From assembly GCF_003097495.1 (NCBI RefSeq), contig NZ_QEOP01000001.1:1302001-1366000 (forward strand): a DNA stretch of 64,000 nt, given 5' to 3'. The DNA comes from Amnibacterium flavum (GTDB lineage: Bacteria; Actinomycetota; Actinomycetes; Actinomycetales; Microbacteriaceae). Below the pieces are notes generated by a model that was not told the DNA's origin, did no database searches, and saw only the letters and a program-made list of their open reading frames with translations. The position numbers were made by a program, and so were the translations under genes. Each line of letters opens with the position of its first letter. Position 1 is the stretch's first letter. Shown in pieces: positions 43,420 to 52,068 of this stretch.

Positions 43420-43464
43420 ATGCTCTCCGTCCGGCTTCTCCTTAGCCGCCGCGACGAGGTCTGA
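43420..43464 (+). CDS. Leucine leader peptide of leuCD (14 aa)
   Basis: The small frame reads [14 protein letters not shown]: four of fourteen residues are Leu, three in a row coded CTT-CTC-CTT. In such a GC-rich genome CTT is a poor codon, so ribosome pausing at low Leu-tRNA is expected. It sits 71 bases before leuC, has a leaderless -10, and its end overlaps the 5' arm of a perfect 11-bp hairpin. Leader peptides before leucine genes are known in actinobacteria by comparative work; this one is proposed from sequence alone. Confidence 0.72.
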   Translation: MLSVRLLLSRRDEV

Positions 43465-43523
43465 GTCTTCCAGTCCTCCCTCGTCGCGGAGTTCCGTCCT
43501 GGGCTGACTCATTTGACAGGGAG
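43449..43523 (+). promoter_or_regulatory. Attenuator of leuCD: two mutually exclusive pairings
   Basis: Arm CCGCGACGAGG (43449-43459, inside the leader peptide) pairs perfectly with CCTCGTCGCGG (43479-43489). Alternatively CTCCCT (43476-43481) pairs with AGGGAG (43518-43523), the presumed leuC Shine-Dalgarno. No U-run follows the first hairpin, so control of translation or Rho access is more likely than a classical terminator. Direction of control cannot be read with certainty. Confidence 0.6.
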
Positions 43524-43535
43524 AACACTGCACCC

Positions 43536-45056
43536 ATGAACACCACCGCCACCGAAGCCTCGAGCTCCGACGGTTCCGAGACCCGCGGCCTGACGCTGGC
43601 CGAGAAGGTCTGGGCCGACCATCTCGTCAAGAAGGGCGAGAACGGCGAGCCCGATCTGCTCTACATCGACCTCCACCTCGTGCACGAGGTCACCAGCCCT
43701 CAGGCGTTCGACGGTCTGCGTCAGGCCGGACGGCCCGTCCGCCGCCCCGATCTCACGATCGCGACGGAGGACCACAACACCCCGACCGTCAACATCGACA
43801 AGCCCATCGCCGACCTGACGAGCCGCACCCAGATCCACACCCTGCGCCGCAATGCGGAGGAGTTCGGCGTTCGGCTGCACTCGCTCGGCGATGTCGAGCA
43901 GGGCATCGTGCACGTCGTCGGCCCGCAGCTCGGCCTCACCATGCCGGGCATCACCGTCGTCTGCGGCGACTCGCACACCTCCACCCACGGCGCGTTCGGC
44001 GCCATGGCGTTCGGCATCGGCACGAGCGAGGTCGAGCACGTCCTCGCCACGCAGACCCTGCCGCTCAAGCCGTTCAAGACCATGGCCATCACCGTCGAGG
44101 GCGAACTGCGACCCGGCGTCACCGCGAAGGACATCATCCTCGCCGTGATCGCCCAGATCGGCACCGGCGGCGGCCAGGGCTACGTGCTCGAGTACCGCGG
44201 CAGCGCCATCCGCAGCCTCTCCATGGAGGGGCGCATGACGATCTGCAACATGTCGATCGAGGCCGGCGCCCGCGCCGGAATGGTCGCCCCCGACCAGACC
44301 ACCTACGACTACCTCCAAGGCCGCCCCCACGCACCGCAGGGTGCCGACTGGGATGCCGCCGTCGCCTACTGGGACACCCTGGCCACCGACGACGACGCCG
44401 TGTTCGACGCCGAGGTCTTCCTCGATGCCGACTCGCTGGAGCCGTTCGTGACCTGGGGCACCAACCCCGGCCAGGGCGTCTCGCTGTCCGACTCTATCCC
44501 CGACCCCGACACCATCGCCGACGAGCACGAGCGCTCCGCCGCGCGTCGCGCACTCGAGTACATGGATCTCGCCCCCGGCACCCCGCTCAAGGAGATCGCG
44601 GTCGACGCCGTCTTCATGGGCTCGTGCACCAACAGCCGCATCGAGGACCTCCGCGCGTTCGCGTCCATCGTCAAGGGCCAGACCAAGGCCGAGGGCGTCC
44701 GCGTCATGGTCGTGCCGGGCTCGGCCCGCGTGCGCCTCGAAGCCGAGGCCGAGGGCCTCGACAAGATCTTCGAGGAGTTCGGCGCCGAATGGCGTTTCGC
44801 GGGGTGCTCGATGTGCCTCGGTATGAACCCCGACCAGCTCGCCCCCGGCGAGCGATGCGCCTCGACGAGTAACCGCAACTTCGAGGGCCGGCAGGGCAAG
44901 GGCGGCCGCACCCACCTGGTCTCCCCGCTCGTCGCCGCGGCGACCGCGATCCGCGGAACCCTGTCGAGCCCCTGGGATCTGCGCACCGACTCGCGCTTCG
45001 ACGTGACCCTGAACGACGCGGGCAGCATCACGACCGAGACGGGAGTGTCGGCCTGA
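43536..45056 (+). CDS. leuC: 3-Isopropylmalate dehydratase large subunit
   Basis: 506-aa aconitase-family subunit for the second step of leucine synthesis (2-isopropylmalate to 3-isopropylmalate). The 4Fe-4S ligand cysteines are in [12 protein letters not shown] and [13 protein letters not shown]; substrate-binding [14 protein letters not shown] is intact. A ~20-residue N-terminal extension precedes the core. Preceded by a leader peptide/attenuator and overlapping leuD by one to two bases (TGATG), so the two subunits are co-translated. Confidence 0.97.
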   Translation: MNTTATEASSSDGSETRGLTLAEKVWADHLVKKGENGEPDLLYIDLHLVHEVTSPQAFDGLRQAGRPVRRPDLTIATEDHNTPTVNIDKPIADLTSRTQIHTLRRNAEEFGVRLHSLGDVEQGIVHVVGPQLGLTMPGITVVCGDSHTSTHGAFGAMAFGIGTSEVEHVLATQTLPLKPFKTMAITVEGELRPGVTAKDIILAVIAQIGTGGGQGYVLEYRGSAIRSLSMEGRMTICNMSIEAGARAGMVAPDQTTYDYLQGRPHAPQGADWDAAVAYWDTLATDDDAVFDAEVFLDADSLEPFVTWGTNPGQGVSLSDSIPDPDTIADEHERSAARRALEYMDLAPGTPLKEIAVDAVFMGSCTNSRIEDLRAFASIVKGQTKAEGVRVMVVPGSARVRLEAEAEGLDKIFEEFGAEWRFAGCSMCLGMNPDQLAPGERCASTSNRNFEGRQGKGGRTHLVSPLVAAATAIRGTLSSPWDLRTDSRFDVTLNDAGSITTETGVSA

Positions 45057-45655
45057 TGGAGAAATTCAGCACCCACACCGGCATCGCCGTGCCGTTCGAG
45101 CGATCGAACGTGGACACCGATCAGATCATCCCCGCCGTCTTCCTCAAGCGCGTCACCAAGACCGGATTCGAGGACGCCCTCTTCTACGGGTGGCGCCAGG
45201 ATCCCGACTTCATCCTCAACCAGCCGCAGTTCCAGGGGGCGTCGATCCTCGTCGCCGGACCCGACTTCGGCACCGGCTCGAGCCGGGAGCACGCGGTATG
45301 GGCACTGCGCGACTACGGCTTCAAAGTCGTCCTCAGCGCGCGCTTCGCCGACATCTTCCGCGGCAATTCCGGCAAGCAGGGCCTCGTCACCGGAGTGATA
45401 GAACACTCCGAGATCGAGCGGCTCTGGGATGTGCTGAAGCAGAATCCGGGAATAGCGGTTACCGTCGACCTAGTTGAGAAGACGGTGACCGCAGGTGAGC
45501 TCACGCTCCCCTTCGAAATCGACGACTACACACGATGGAGGCTGCTCGAAGGCCTCGACGACATCGCGCTCACGCTCCGCGATGAGGAGGGCATCTCCGA
45601 ATTCGAGAGCCGCCGCGAAAGCTGGCGGCCCACCACACTCCCCGCGAGGAGTTAG
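45056..45655 (+). CDS. leuD: 3-Isopropylmalate dehydratase small subunit
   Basis: 199-aa swivelling-domain partner of LeuC. The signature [16 protein letters not shown] at the N-terminus and [17 protein letters not shown] carry the substrate-binding residues. Length is normal. Start ATG shares bases with the leuC stop. A 38-base gap separates it from murA, with GGATT as a weak SD for the latter; co-transcription of leuCD and murA is possible. Confidence 0.97.
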   Translation: MEKFSTHTGIAVPFERSNVDTDQIIPAVFLKRVTKTGFEDALFYGWRQDPDFILNQPQFQGASILVAGPDFGTGSSREHAVWALRDYGFKVVLSARFADIFRGNSGKQGLVTGVIEHSEIERLWDVLKQNPGIAVTVDLVEKTVTAGELTLPFEIDDYTRWRLLEGLDDIALTLRDEEGISEFESRRESWRPTTLPARS

Positions 45656-45693
45656 AAACTCTGCACAGCAGAGCTGAAAGCAAGGATTCCCCA

Positions 45694-47079
45694 GTGTCAG
45701 ACACTCTTTCGACAGGTCTTGCCACCGATTCACGCAAGGCAGGAGAGCGCGTCGGTATGAACATCGACCGTCTCGCCATCGAAGGCGGCATCCCGCTGAA
45801 GGGCCGCATCCAGGTGCGGGGCGCGAAGAACCTCGTCACGAAGGCGATGGTCGCGTCGCTCCTGGGCGAGAGCGAGAGCCTCCTGCGCGGGGTCCCGGAC
45901 ATCTCCGACGTCCGCGTCGTCCGCGGGCTCCTCGAGGTGCACGGCGTCAAGGTGACCGACGGCGTCGAGCCCGGCGACCTGATCCTCGACCCGTCGAACG
46001 TGATCATCGCCCACATGGCCGACATCGACGCGCATGCCGGATCGAGCCGCATCCCGATCCTGTTCTGCGGCCCCCTGCTGCACCAGCTGGGCGAGGCGTT
46101 CATCCCCGACCTCGGCGGCTGCCGCATCGGCGATCGCCCGATCGACTTCCACCTCGACGCGCTCCGCAAGTTCGGCGCCATCGTCGACAAGCTGCCGAGC
46201 GGCATCCGCATCACGGCTCCCAACGGCCTGACCGGAGCGGAGATCGAGCTCCCCTACCCGAGCGTCGGCGCGACCGAGCAGGTGCTGCTCACCGCCACGC
46301 GCGCCAAGGGAACGACCGAGCTGCGCAACGCCGCGATCGAGCCCGAGATCATGGACCTCATCGCGATCCTGCAGAAGATGGGCGCCATCATCTCGGTCGA
46401 GCCCAACCGCGTCATCCTCATCGAGGGCGTCGACCGGCTCGAGGGCTACACCCACCGCGCGATCTTCGACCGGAACGAGGCCGCCAGCTGGGCCTCCGCC
46501 GCGCTCGCGACCGGCGGCGACATCATGGTCGAGGGCGCGAAGCAGGAGCACATGATGACGTTCCTCAACGTGTTCCGCAAAGTCGGCGGCAAGTTCGACA
46601 TCTACGAGGACGGCATCCGCTTCTACCACCCGGGTGGTGCGTTGAAGCCCGTCGTCATCGAGACCGACGTGCACCCCGGCTTCATGACCGACTGGCAGCA
46701 GCCGCTCATCGTCGCCCTCACGCAGGCGCAGGGCGAGTCGATCGTGCACGAGACGGTCTACGAGAACCGGTTCGGCTTCACCGACGCGCTCATCGAGATG
46801 GGCGCCGACATCACCGTGCACCCGCGCGGCATCGAGGGCACGCCCCGTCGTGTCCCGCGCCGCGACCTCGAGCAGGCCGCCGTCATCGTCGGCCCCACGC
46901 CCCTGCACGGAGCCGATATCGAGGTGCCCGACCTGCGCGGCGGGTTCTCGCACCTCATCGCCGCGCTGACCGCCGAGGGGCGGTCCACGGTGAGCAACGT
47001 GGGCATCATCAGCCGCGGCTACGAGGACTTCCTCGGCAAGCTCGAGGCCCTCGGCGCCCGCTACACAGTCGAGGCATGA
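45694..47079 (+). CDS. murA: UDP-N-acetylglucosamine 1-carboxyvinyltransferase
   Basis: 461-aa enzyme for the first committed step of peptidoglycan synthesis. N-terminal GGIPLKGRIQVRGAKN contains the Lys-Asn pair; the catalytic cysteine is present in LGGCRIGDRP, so fosfomycin sensitivity at the target would be expected from family knowledge (mycobacterial MurA has Asp instead). GTG 45694 gives a ~22-residue extension; ATG 45757 is an alternative start directly before the core. Overlaps an in-frame ATG of the plsC frame by 4 bases. Confidence 0.95.
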   Translation: MSDTLSTGLATDSRKAGERVGMNIDRLAIEGGIPLKGRIQVRGAKNLVTKAMVASLLGESESLLRGVPDISDVRVVRGLLEVHGVKVTDGVEPGDLILDPSNVIIAHMADIDAHAGSSRIPILFCGPLLHQLGEAFIPDLGGCRIGDRPIDFHLDALRKFGAIVDKLPSGIRITAPNGLTGAEIELPYPSVGATEQVLLTATRAKGTTELRNAAIEPEIMDLIAILQKMGAIISVEPNRVILIEGVDRLEGYTHRAIFDRNEAASWASAALATGGDIMVEGAKQEHMMTFLNVFRKVGGKFDIYEDGIRFYHPGGALKPVVIETDVHPGFMTDWQQPLIVALTQAQGESIVHETVYENRFGFTDALIEMGADITVHPRGIEGTPRRVPRRDLEQAAVIVGPTPLHGADIEVPDLRGGFSHLIAALTAEGRSTVSNVGIISRGYEDFLGKLEALGARYTVEA

Positions 47080-47108
47080 CGGGCGCGTTAGACGAGCGTC
47101 GGTCCGGC

Positions 47109-47114
47109 CATAAT
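47109..47114 (+). promoter_or_regulatory. -10 hexamer CATAAT before plsC
   Basis: CATAAT ends 6 nt before GTG 47121, supporting a leaderless internal start within the leu-mur-pls-gps-ddl gene string. Confidence 0.5.
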
Positions 47115-47120
47115 GGTCGA

Positions 47121-47870
47121 GTGTCCCGCCGAAGCAAGCCGGAGAAGTACTCCCCATCCTGGTTCTGGCCTCTCGGCGGACTCGTCGTCCCCTTCATCCG
47201 GGCGACGACCAAGCTGAACTTCATCGACGACCGCTACCTGCCCGAGCGCGGTTCGTACGTCCTGGCGCCCAACCACTACACCGAGGTCGACCCGTTCGTC
47301 ATCGCCGTCGCGGTCTGGCGGCTCGGGCGTGCACCGAGGTTCCTCACCAAAGCGTCGCTGTTCCGTCTGCCGATGGTCGGTTGGATGTTCACCGTCACCG
47401 GCCAGATCCCCGTCGAACGAGCGGCCATGAGCCGTAGCGCGATCCCGCTCGAAGCCGCCGAGGAGCTCGTCGAGAAGGGACGCGGGGTCGTCATCTACCC
47501 CGAGGGCACCCTCACACGCGAGCCCGACATGTGGCCGATGCGGGGCAAGACCGGAGCGGTCCGCCTCGCCCTCGAACATGATCTGCCGCTGGTCCCCATG
47601 GCGCAGTGGGGCTCGCAGGGTCTGCTTCCCCGCTACGGCAAGAAGCTGCACCCATGGCCGCGCGCCAAGGTCGACCTGAAATTCGGTCCGCCCGTCGACC
47701 TCTCCCGGTTCAAGGGGCGCCCCATGGACTCCGCGCTGCTCGCCGACGCCACCGAGCTGCTCATGCAGCACATCACCGCGCTCCTCGAGGAGCTCCGGGG
47801 TGAGAAAGCGCCCGCCGGCAGGTGGGATCCGAAGACCAAGGGTCAGACCGAGACGGGCCGTTTTGACTGA
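47121..47870 (+). CDS. plsC: 1-Acyl-sn-glycerol-3-phosphate acyltransferase (PlsC-type)
   Basis: 249-aa membrane-associated acyltransferase for phosphatidic acid synthesis or related acyl transfer. The catalytic NHYTEVD (NHx4D) is near residue 51 and YPEGTLTREP marks the glycerol-phosphate site; FLTKASLF and PVERA are also typical. GTG 47121 is preferred because of the leaderless -10; ATG 47076, which overlaps the murA stop (ATGA), would add 15 residues outside the domain. It overlaps gpsA by 8 bases, linking acyl transfer with glycerol-3-phosphate supply. Confidence 0.88.
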   Translation: MSRRSKPEKYSPSWFWPLGGLVVPFIRATTKLNFIDDRYLPERGSYVLAPNHYTEVDPFVIAVAVWRLGRAPRFLTKASLFRLPMVGWMFTVTGQIPVERAAMSRSAIPLEAAEELVEKGRGVVIYPEGTLTREPDMWPMRGKTGAVRLALEHDLPLVPMAQWGSQGLLPRYGKKLHPWPRAKVDLKFGPPVDLSRFKGRPMDSALLADATELLMQHITALLEELRGEKAPAGRWDPKTKGQTETGRFD

Positions 47871-48888
47871 GCAGAACCCGGCCGGGGCCGCGAAGGTCGC
47901 CGTGCTCGGTGCGGGCAGCTGGGGCACGACCTTCGCGAAAGTGCTCGCCGACGGTGGCGCCGACGTGGCCCTCTGGGCGAGACGCCCCGAACTCGCGAGC
48001 GAGATCTCGTCATCGGGTCGCAACAGTCACTACCTGCCCGGCATCAACCTGCCACGATCCATCCGCGCCCATTCCGACCTCGAACGGGTGCTGTCCGACG
48101 CCGACCAGGTCTACGTCTCGGTGCCCAGCCAGGCGCTGCGGGGCAACCTCGACAAGGTGCGCGGTCACCTCCGTCCCGACGCCGTCGTGGTGAGCCTGAT
48201 GAAGGGCGTCGAACGCGACACCGGACTGAGGATGAGCGAGGTGCTCGGGCAGGTGCTCGGGCTCGAGGCGTCCCGCATCGCGGTCGCATCCGGCCCCAAC
48301 CTGGCCCTCGAGGTCGCGAAGGAGTGGCCGACCGCCGCCGTCGTGGCCTCCACGAGCGCCGAGACCGCCCAGCTCGTCGCGAAGACCGCCTCGAACAGTT
48401 ACTTCCGGTCGTTCTATAACACCGATGTGGTCGGCACCGAGTTCGGCGGAGTGCTCAAGAACCTCATCGCCGTCGCGATCGGCATCGTCGACGGCGTCGG
48501 CTACGGCGAGAACACCAAGGCCTCCATCCTCACCCGCGGTCTGGCCGAGATGACCGCGTTCGCCGTCGCCTTCGGCGCCAAGGCGACCACGCTCTCCGGG
48601 CTCGCCGGTCTCGGCGACCTCATCGCGACGAGCGAGTCGCCGCTGTCCCGCAACAACATGGCCGGCCGCCTGCTCGGGCAGGGGTACGCGTTCGACGAGG
48701 TCGTCGCCTCGATGGAGCAGACCGCCGAAGGGCTCGCCTCCGTGCGCCCCGTGCTCGAGTTGGCCCGCGAGCGCGGTGTCGATATGCCGATCGTGACGCA
48801 GGTGGCGCAGGTGCTCGACGGTACGCTCGAGCCGAAAGACATCGCCCCGCACTTCACCACCGACTCCGACCTCCCTCTAGGAGAGTGA
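47863..48888 (+). CDS. gpsA: NAD(P)+-dependent glycerol-3-phosphate dehydrogenase
   Basis: 341-aa soluble enzyme making sn-glycerol 3-phosphate from dihydroxyacetone phosphate for phospholipids. Rossmann site VLGAGSWGTTFAKVLAD, catalytic-lysine region SLMKGVE and GPNLALEV, and the FGGVLKNLIAVAIG substrate site are intact. The start is probably TTG 47863, overlapping the plsC stop by 8 bases; no ATG or GTG lies close in frame before the core. Overlaps the GTGA before ddl. Confidence 0.94.
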   Translation: MTEQNPAGAAKVAVLGAGSWGTTFAKVLADGGADVALWARRPELASEISSSGRNSHYLPGINLPRSIRAHSDLERVLSDADQVYVSVPSQALRGNLDKVRGHLRPDAVVVSLMKGVERDTGLRMSEVLGQVLGLEASRIAVASGPNLALEVAKEWPTAAVVASTSAETAQLVAKTASNSYFRSFYNTDVVGTEFGGVLKNLIAVAIGIVDGVGYGENTKASILTRGLAEMTAFAVAFGAKATTLSGLAGLGDLIATSESPLSRNNMAGRLLGQGYAFDEVVASMEQTAEGLASVRPVLELARERGVDMPIVTQVAQVLDGTLEPKDIAPHFTTDSDLPLGE

Positions 48889-48893
48889 CGGCC

Positions 48894-49973
48894 ATGGCCG
48901 ACCGGCTCCGCCTCGTGCTGCTCTTCGGAGGCCGCTCCAGCGAGCACTCCATCAGCTGCGCCACCGCCGGGGGAGTCCTCGGCGCCATCGACCGCGACCG
49001 CTACGAGGTGATCCCCGTCGGCATCACCCGTCGCGGTGCGTTCGTGCTCGAGAGCGACGACCCCGCACGCTTCGCGCTCGACCCCGACGCGCTGCCCGAG
49101 GTGCTCGACAACGGCACCCGCATCCTCTGGCCCGACTCGGTCGACACGAGGGAACTGCGGGTCGTCGAGGGCGACGAGGTGCGCAGCCTCGGTGACATCG
49201 ACCTGGTGTTCCCCATCCTGCACGGTCCGTTCGGCGAAGACGGCACCATTCAGGGCATGCTCGAGCTCATCGGACTCCCGTACGTCGGCAACGGCGTGCT
49301 CGCCTCGGCTCTCGGCATGGACAAGCACTTCACCAAGACGGTGCTCGAGGCGGCCGGCATCGATGTCGCGCCGTGGGTGACGGTCACGCAGGCGGGCTGG
49401 GCCACGGGATCCGACCGGGTGCGGGCCAAGGCGAACGCGCTCGGCTACCCGCAGTTCGTGAAGCCCGCCCGCGCCGGATCCTCCATCGGAGTCACCCGGG
49501 TCATGTCTGCCGAGGGCCTCGACGCCGCACTGGCCACCGCGTTCGCCGAGGACGACAAGGTGCTCATCGAACGCGGCATGATCGGCCGCGAGGTCGAGTG
49601 CGCGGTGCTCGGCGGCATCGACGGGGGAGCCCCTCGAGTGTCCGTCGCCGGCGAGATCGTGATCACGGGCCGCGAGTTCTACGACTTCGACGCCAAGTAC
49701 CTCGATGCCCCCGGCATCGAGCTGGTCTGCCCCGCCCCGCTCGGGGCCAGCGAGCTCGGAGAGATGCAGCGGATCGCCGCCCACGCGTTCGAGGCCATCG
49801 GAGGGGCGGGCCTCGCCCGTGTCGACTTCTTCCTCACCGCCGACGGCTTCATCGTCAACGAGGTGAACACGATGCCCGGGTTCACCCCGATCTCGATGTT
49901 CCCCAAGTGCTGGCTCGCATCGGGCCTCACCTACCCCGAACTGATCGACGACCTCATCGCCCAGGTCCTCTAA
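48894..49973 (+). CDS. ddl: D-alanine--D-alanine ligase
   Basis: 359-aa ATP-grasp ligase making D-Ala-D-Ala for peptidoglycan. Motifs: LLFGGRSSEHSIS at the N-terminus, HGPFGEDGTIQGMLEL, KPARAGSSIGVTRV, and the metal site VNEVNTMPGFTPISMFPK. ATG 48894 is taken as start because GGAGAG lies 8 nt upstream; GTG 48885 overlapping gpsA (GTGA) is the alternative. It closes the operon; a perfect AAAGGGGCCCCTTT palindrome (49972-49985) and a repeat block follow. Confidence 0.96.
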   Translation: MADRLRLVLLFGGRSSEHSISCATAGGVLGAIDRDRYEVIPVGITRRGAFVLESDDPARFALDPDALPEVLDNGTRILWPDSVDTRELRVVEGDEVRSLGDIDLVFPILHGPFGEDGTIQGMLELIGLPYVGNGVLASALGMDKHFTKTVLEAAGIDVAPWVTVTQAGWATGSDRVRAKANALGYPQFVKPARAGSSIGVTRVMSAEGLDAALATAFAEDDKVLIERGMIGREVECAVLGGIDGGAPRVSVAGEIVITGREFYDFDAKYLDAPGIELVCPAPLGASELGEMQRIAAHAFEAIGGAGLARVDFFLTADGFIVNEVNTMPGFTPISMFPKCWLASGLTYPELIDDLIAQVL

Positions 49974-49980
49974 AGGGGCC

Positions 49981-50230
49981 CCTTTCGCTTCGCTGCGCTC
50001 AGCGGGCGGGCCTTCCTGGAGGTCGAGGAGCGCGGAGCGATGTACCGAGGCCCGTTCGCTTCGACGGGCTCAGCGGGCGGGCGACCCTCGGTGGTCGAGT
50101 AGCGCGGAGCCGCGTACCGAGGTCCCTTCGCTTCGCTGCGCTCAGCGGGCGGGAGGCCCTCGGTGGTCGAGTAGCGCGGAGCGCGTATCGAGACCCCCTT
50201 CGCTTCGACGGGCGCGGCGGGCGGGGCGGG
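49981..50230. repeat. Three and a half tandem ~71-bp dispersed-type repeats
   Basis: Units at 49981-50050, 50051-50122, 50123-50194 and a partial 50195-50230. Each combines a TTCGCTTCG(A/C)nGnGCTCAGCGGGCGG part with a GGTGGTCGAGTAGCGCGGAGCGCGTA(C/T)CGAGG part; the second is a near-palindromic GGTCTCGATACGC...TCGACCACC element. The first part matches the inverted repeats at 17.03-17.14 kb. The region lies between the convergent ddl and DUF3515 genes and codes for nothing I can support. Confidence 0.88.
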
Positions 50231-50240
50231 TGGGCTCGAC

Positions 50241-50750
50241 CTACGGGGTCGGCTCGGGGGTCGGGACCTGCACATCGTCGGCTCCGACGCAGAACCGATC
50301 CTGCTCGACGACCGAGACGACGCCCGACAGATCCGTGAGGACGTTCGTGCTCGATGCGGCGCCGGTGTCGACGGTGACGGTGGTGGCGGGATCGCGCCCG
50401 TAGGTCGTGTAGTCGTAGACGTCGGGATCGTCGCCGGTCTGCCGTTCGATCCAGTCGACGCCGCTGATCGACAGGCACCGGTCGGTCGTCGGACCGGGGG
50501 ACTCGACACCGCAGCGCAGCAGCACGCTCGCGGGATCCCCCCACGCGGCGGTGGCCTGAGCATCCGTGTTGCGGAGCCTGTCGTCGTCGATCGCGTCGGG
50601 GAGCCGCACGATGATCTCCGCACAGCCGACGGCGGTGGCGTCAGCGGCCGGCTTGAGCGACACGGTCGGCGTGCAGCCGGTCAGCGCCGCGGCCAGAGAG
50701 GCGAGTACTGCGACGACGCCGAGACTGGTTCGAACGGGTCGGCGGGGCAC
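50241..50750 (-). CDS. DUF3515 family lipoprotein
   Basis: 169-aa actinobacterial DUF3515 protein. Signal peptide with basic start, GVVAVLASLAAAL core and lipobox LTGC (Cys about residue 26). Mature part has SLKPAADATAVGCAEIIVRLPDAI and four further Cys, probably two disulfides outside the membrane. Function unknown; the gene commonly sits beside ddl and thiL in this group. Start GTG 50750 follows a -10 TAATCT by 6 nt on the minus strand. Confidence 0.82.
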   Translation of the reverse strand: MPRRPVRTSLGVVAVLASLAAALTGCTPTVSLKPAADATAVGCAEIIVRLPDAIDDDRLRNTDAQATAAWGDPASVLLRCGVESPGPTTDRCLSISGVDWIERQTGDDPDVYDYTTYGRDPATTVTVDTGAASSTNVLTDLSGVVSVVEQDRFCVGADDVQVPTPEPTP

Positions 50751-50756
50751 CCCACA

Positions 50757-50762
50757 AGATTA
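50757..50762 (-). promoter_or_regulatory. -10 hexamer TAATCT, leaderless DUF3515 gene
   Basis: On the minus strand TAATCT ends 6 nt before GTG 50750, in the 39-base gap after the 56-aa gene. Confidence 0.55.
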
Positions 50763-50789
50763 CGGGACCGTCCTGAGGACGATGCCGCG

Positions 50790-50960
50790 CTAGCTGCTCA
50801 GGTTCTCGCGGCCCTCGGGTGACACATCGCCCGGCTCCGCCTCCTCGGGGAGGCCGTCGTGCTCCGCCTGCTCGCGGCGCCCCTCGACCTTCTCCTGCTC
50901 GGTCGCCTCGGTGGCGCCGTCCATGACGGGCCCGTCCTGGGTCTTCTCTTCTGCACTCAT
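50790..50960 (-). CDS. Small acidic protein, 56 aa, unknown function
   Basis: Minus-strand frame MSAEEKTQDGPVMDG... to ENLSS, 56 aa, highly charged (many Glu with Lys/Arg), Gly/Pro containing, no hydrophobic stretch; probably unfolded. Support for a real gene: a TAGCGT hexamer exactly 6 nt before ATG 50960, codon use with GC-rich third positions, and a clean fit between thiL and the DUF3515 gene, which otherwise leaves a 277-base gap. No family recognised. Confidence 0.68.
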   Translation of the reverse strand: MSAEEKTQDGPVMDGATEATEQEKVEGRREQAEHDGLPEEAEPGDVSPEGRENLSS

Positions 50961-50966
50961 GCGCGA

Positions 50967-50972
50967 ACGCTA
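50967..50972 (-). promoter_or_regulatory. -10 hexamer TAGCGT, leaderless 56-aa gene
   Basis: On the minus strand TAGCGT ends 6 nt before ATG 50960. The same hexamer serves thiL on the other strand 44 bases away. Confidence 0.55.
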
Positions 50973-51015
50973 CCGTCGTCACATCCGAGAATCTCGAGGC
51001 GTCGACGCCGGGCTG

Positions 51016-51021
51016 TAGCGT
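51016..51021 (+). promoter_or_regulatory. -10 hexamer TAGCGT, leaderless thiL
   Basis: TAGCGT ends 6 nt before GTG 51028; no SD. Confidence 0.58.
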
Positions 51022-51027
51022 TGCCGT

Positions 51028-52056
51028 GTGAACGCCGTCGATACGCTCGGAAGCGTGGGCGAGATCGAGTCGCTCCGCCGGATCGTGCGTCGACTGCCCG
51101 CCGCTACCGCCGCGATCGTCGGTCCCGGCGACGACGGTGCCGTCCTGTCCGCACCCGACGGACGCTACGTGGTGTCCACCGACCTGCTGATCCACGGCCC
51201 CGACTTCCGTCTCGCCTGGTCCGCCCCGTTCGATCTCGGCTGGAAGGCGGCAGCGAGCAACCTGGCCGATATCGCCGCGATGGGCGCGACACCCACAGGA
51301 CTCGTCGTGGCACTCGCGGCCCCGCTGGACACTCCCGTCGACTTCCTCGAGGGCATCGCCGACGGTCTGCGCGAGGCCTGCGCCGCCCTCTCGCCAGGAT
51401 CGGGAGTGGTCGGCGGGGACCTGTCCGCGTCCGACACGCTCACGATCGCCGTGACCGTGTTCGGAGACCTCGAGGGCGACCGACCGGTGCTCCGCTCCGG
51501 CGCGCGCGTCGGCGACGTCGTCGCGGTGGCCGGCGACCTGGGGTGCGCTGCCGCGGGACTGAAACTCCTCTTCGCCGAGGCCGTGGATTCGGAGGGCATC
51601 CCCGATCGCGCCCGTTTCGAGCAGGTCGAGTCGCGTCGACGCGATCTGCTCGCCGCTCAGCTGCGCCCCGCTCCGCCGATCGCGGCAGGCCGGGTGGCGG
51701 CGCGTTCCGGCGCGCACGCGATGCTGGACATCTCCGACGGCCTCCTCCTCGACGCGTCGCGGATCGCGGACGCGAGCGGTGTCCGCATCGATCTCGGCAC
51801 GGCCTTCCTCGCGGGGGATGTTCACCGGATCGTGGGTGAGGCGCCCGAACTCGCCGACTCGAGCCTCGACCTGGTGCTGAGCGGTGGTGAGGACCACTCG
51901 CTGCTCGCGGTCTTCCCCGCGGGCACGCTGCCCGACGGGTTCCGCATCGTCGGCCGGGTGCTCGTCGGCGACGGGGTCACCGTCGACGGCGCCGACCCCC
52001 GCGACGCCCGCGCAGGCTGGGACCCGTTCGACGACTGGAACGGCGCCACCGGCTGA
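51028..52056 (+). CDS. thiL: Thiamine-monophosphate kinase
   Basis: 342-aa kinase making thiamine diphosphate from the monophosphate. Characteristic stretches: GPGDDGAVL near the start, VVSTDLLIHGPDF (metal-binding Asp), NLADIAAMGATP, GGDLSASD and, C-terminally, LDISDGLLLDASRIA and LSGGEDHSLLAVF. Length normal. Start GTG set by the leaderless -10. Divergent from the 56-aa gene and convergent with rsmD, with a repeat block in between. Confidence 0.95.
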   Translation: MNAVDTLGSVGEIESLRRIVRRLPAATAAIVGPGDDGAVLSAPDGRYVVSTDLLIHGPDFRLAWSAPFDLGWKAAASNLADIAAMGATPTGLVVALAAPLDTPVDFLEGIADGLREACAALSPGSGVVGGDLSASDTLTIAVTVFGDLEGDRPVLRSGARVGDVVAVAGDLGCAAAGLKLLFAEAVDSEGIPDRARFEQVESRRRDLLAAQLRPAPPIAAGRVAARSGAHAMLDISDGLLLDASRIADASGVRIDLGTAFLAGDVHRIVGEAPELADSSLDLVLSGGEDHSLLAVFPAGTLPDGFRIVGRVLVGDGVTVDGADPRDARAGWDPFDDWNGATG

Positions 52057-52068
52057 CCCCGATCCTCT

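Noticed and set aside
49972-49985. AAAGGGGCCCCTTT as a rho-independent terminator of ddl
   Set aside because: A perfect palindrome without a loop or T-run cannot make a normal RNA hairpin terminator; kept only as a border of the repeat block.
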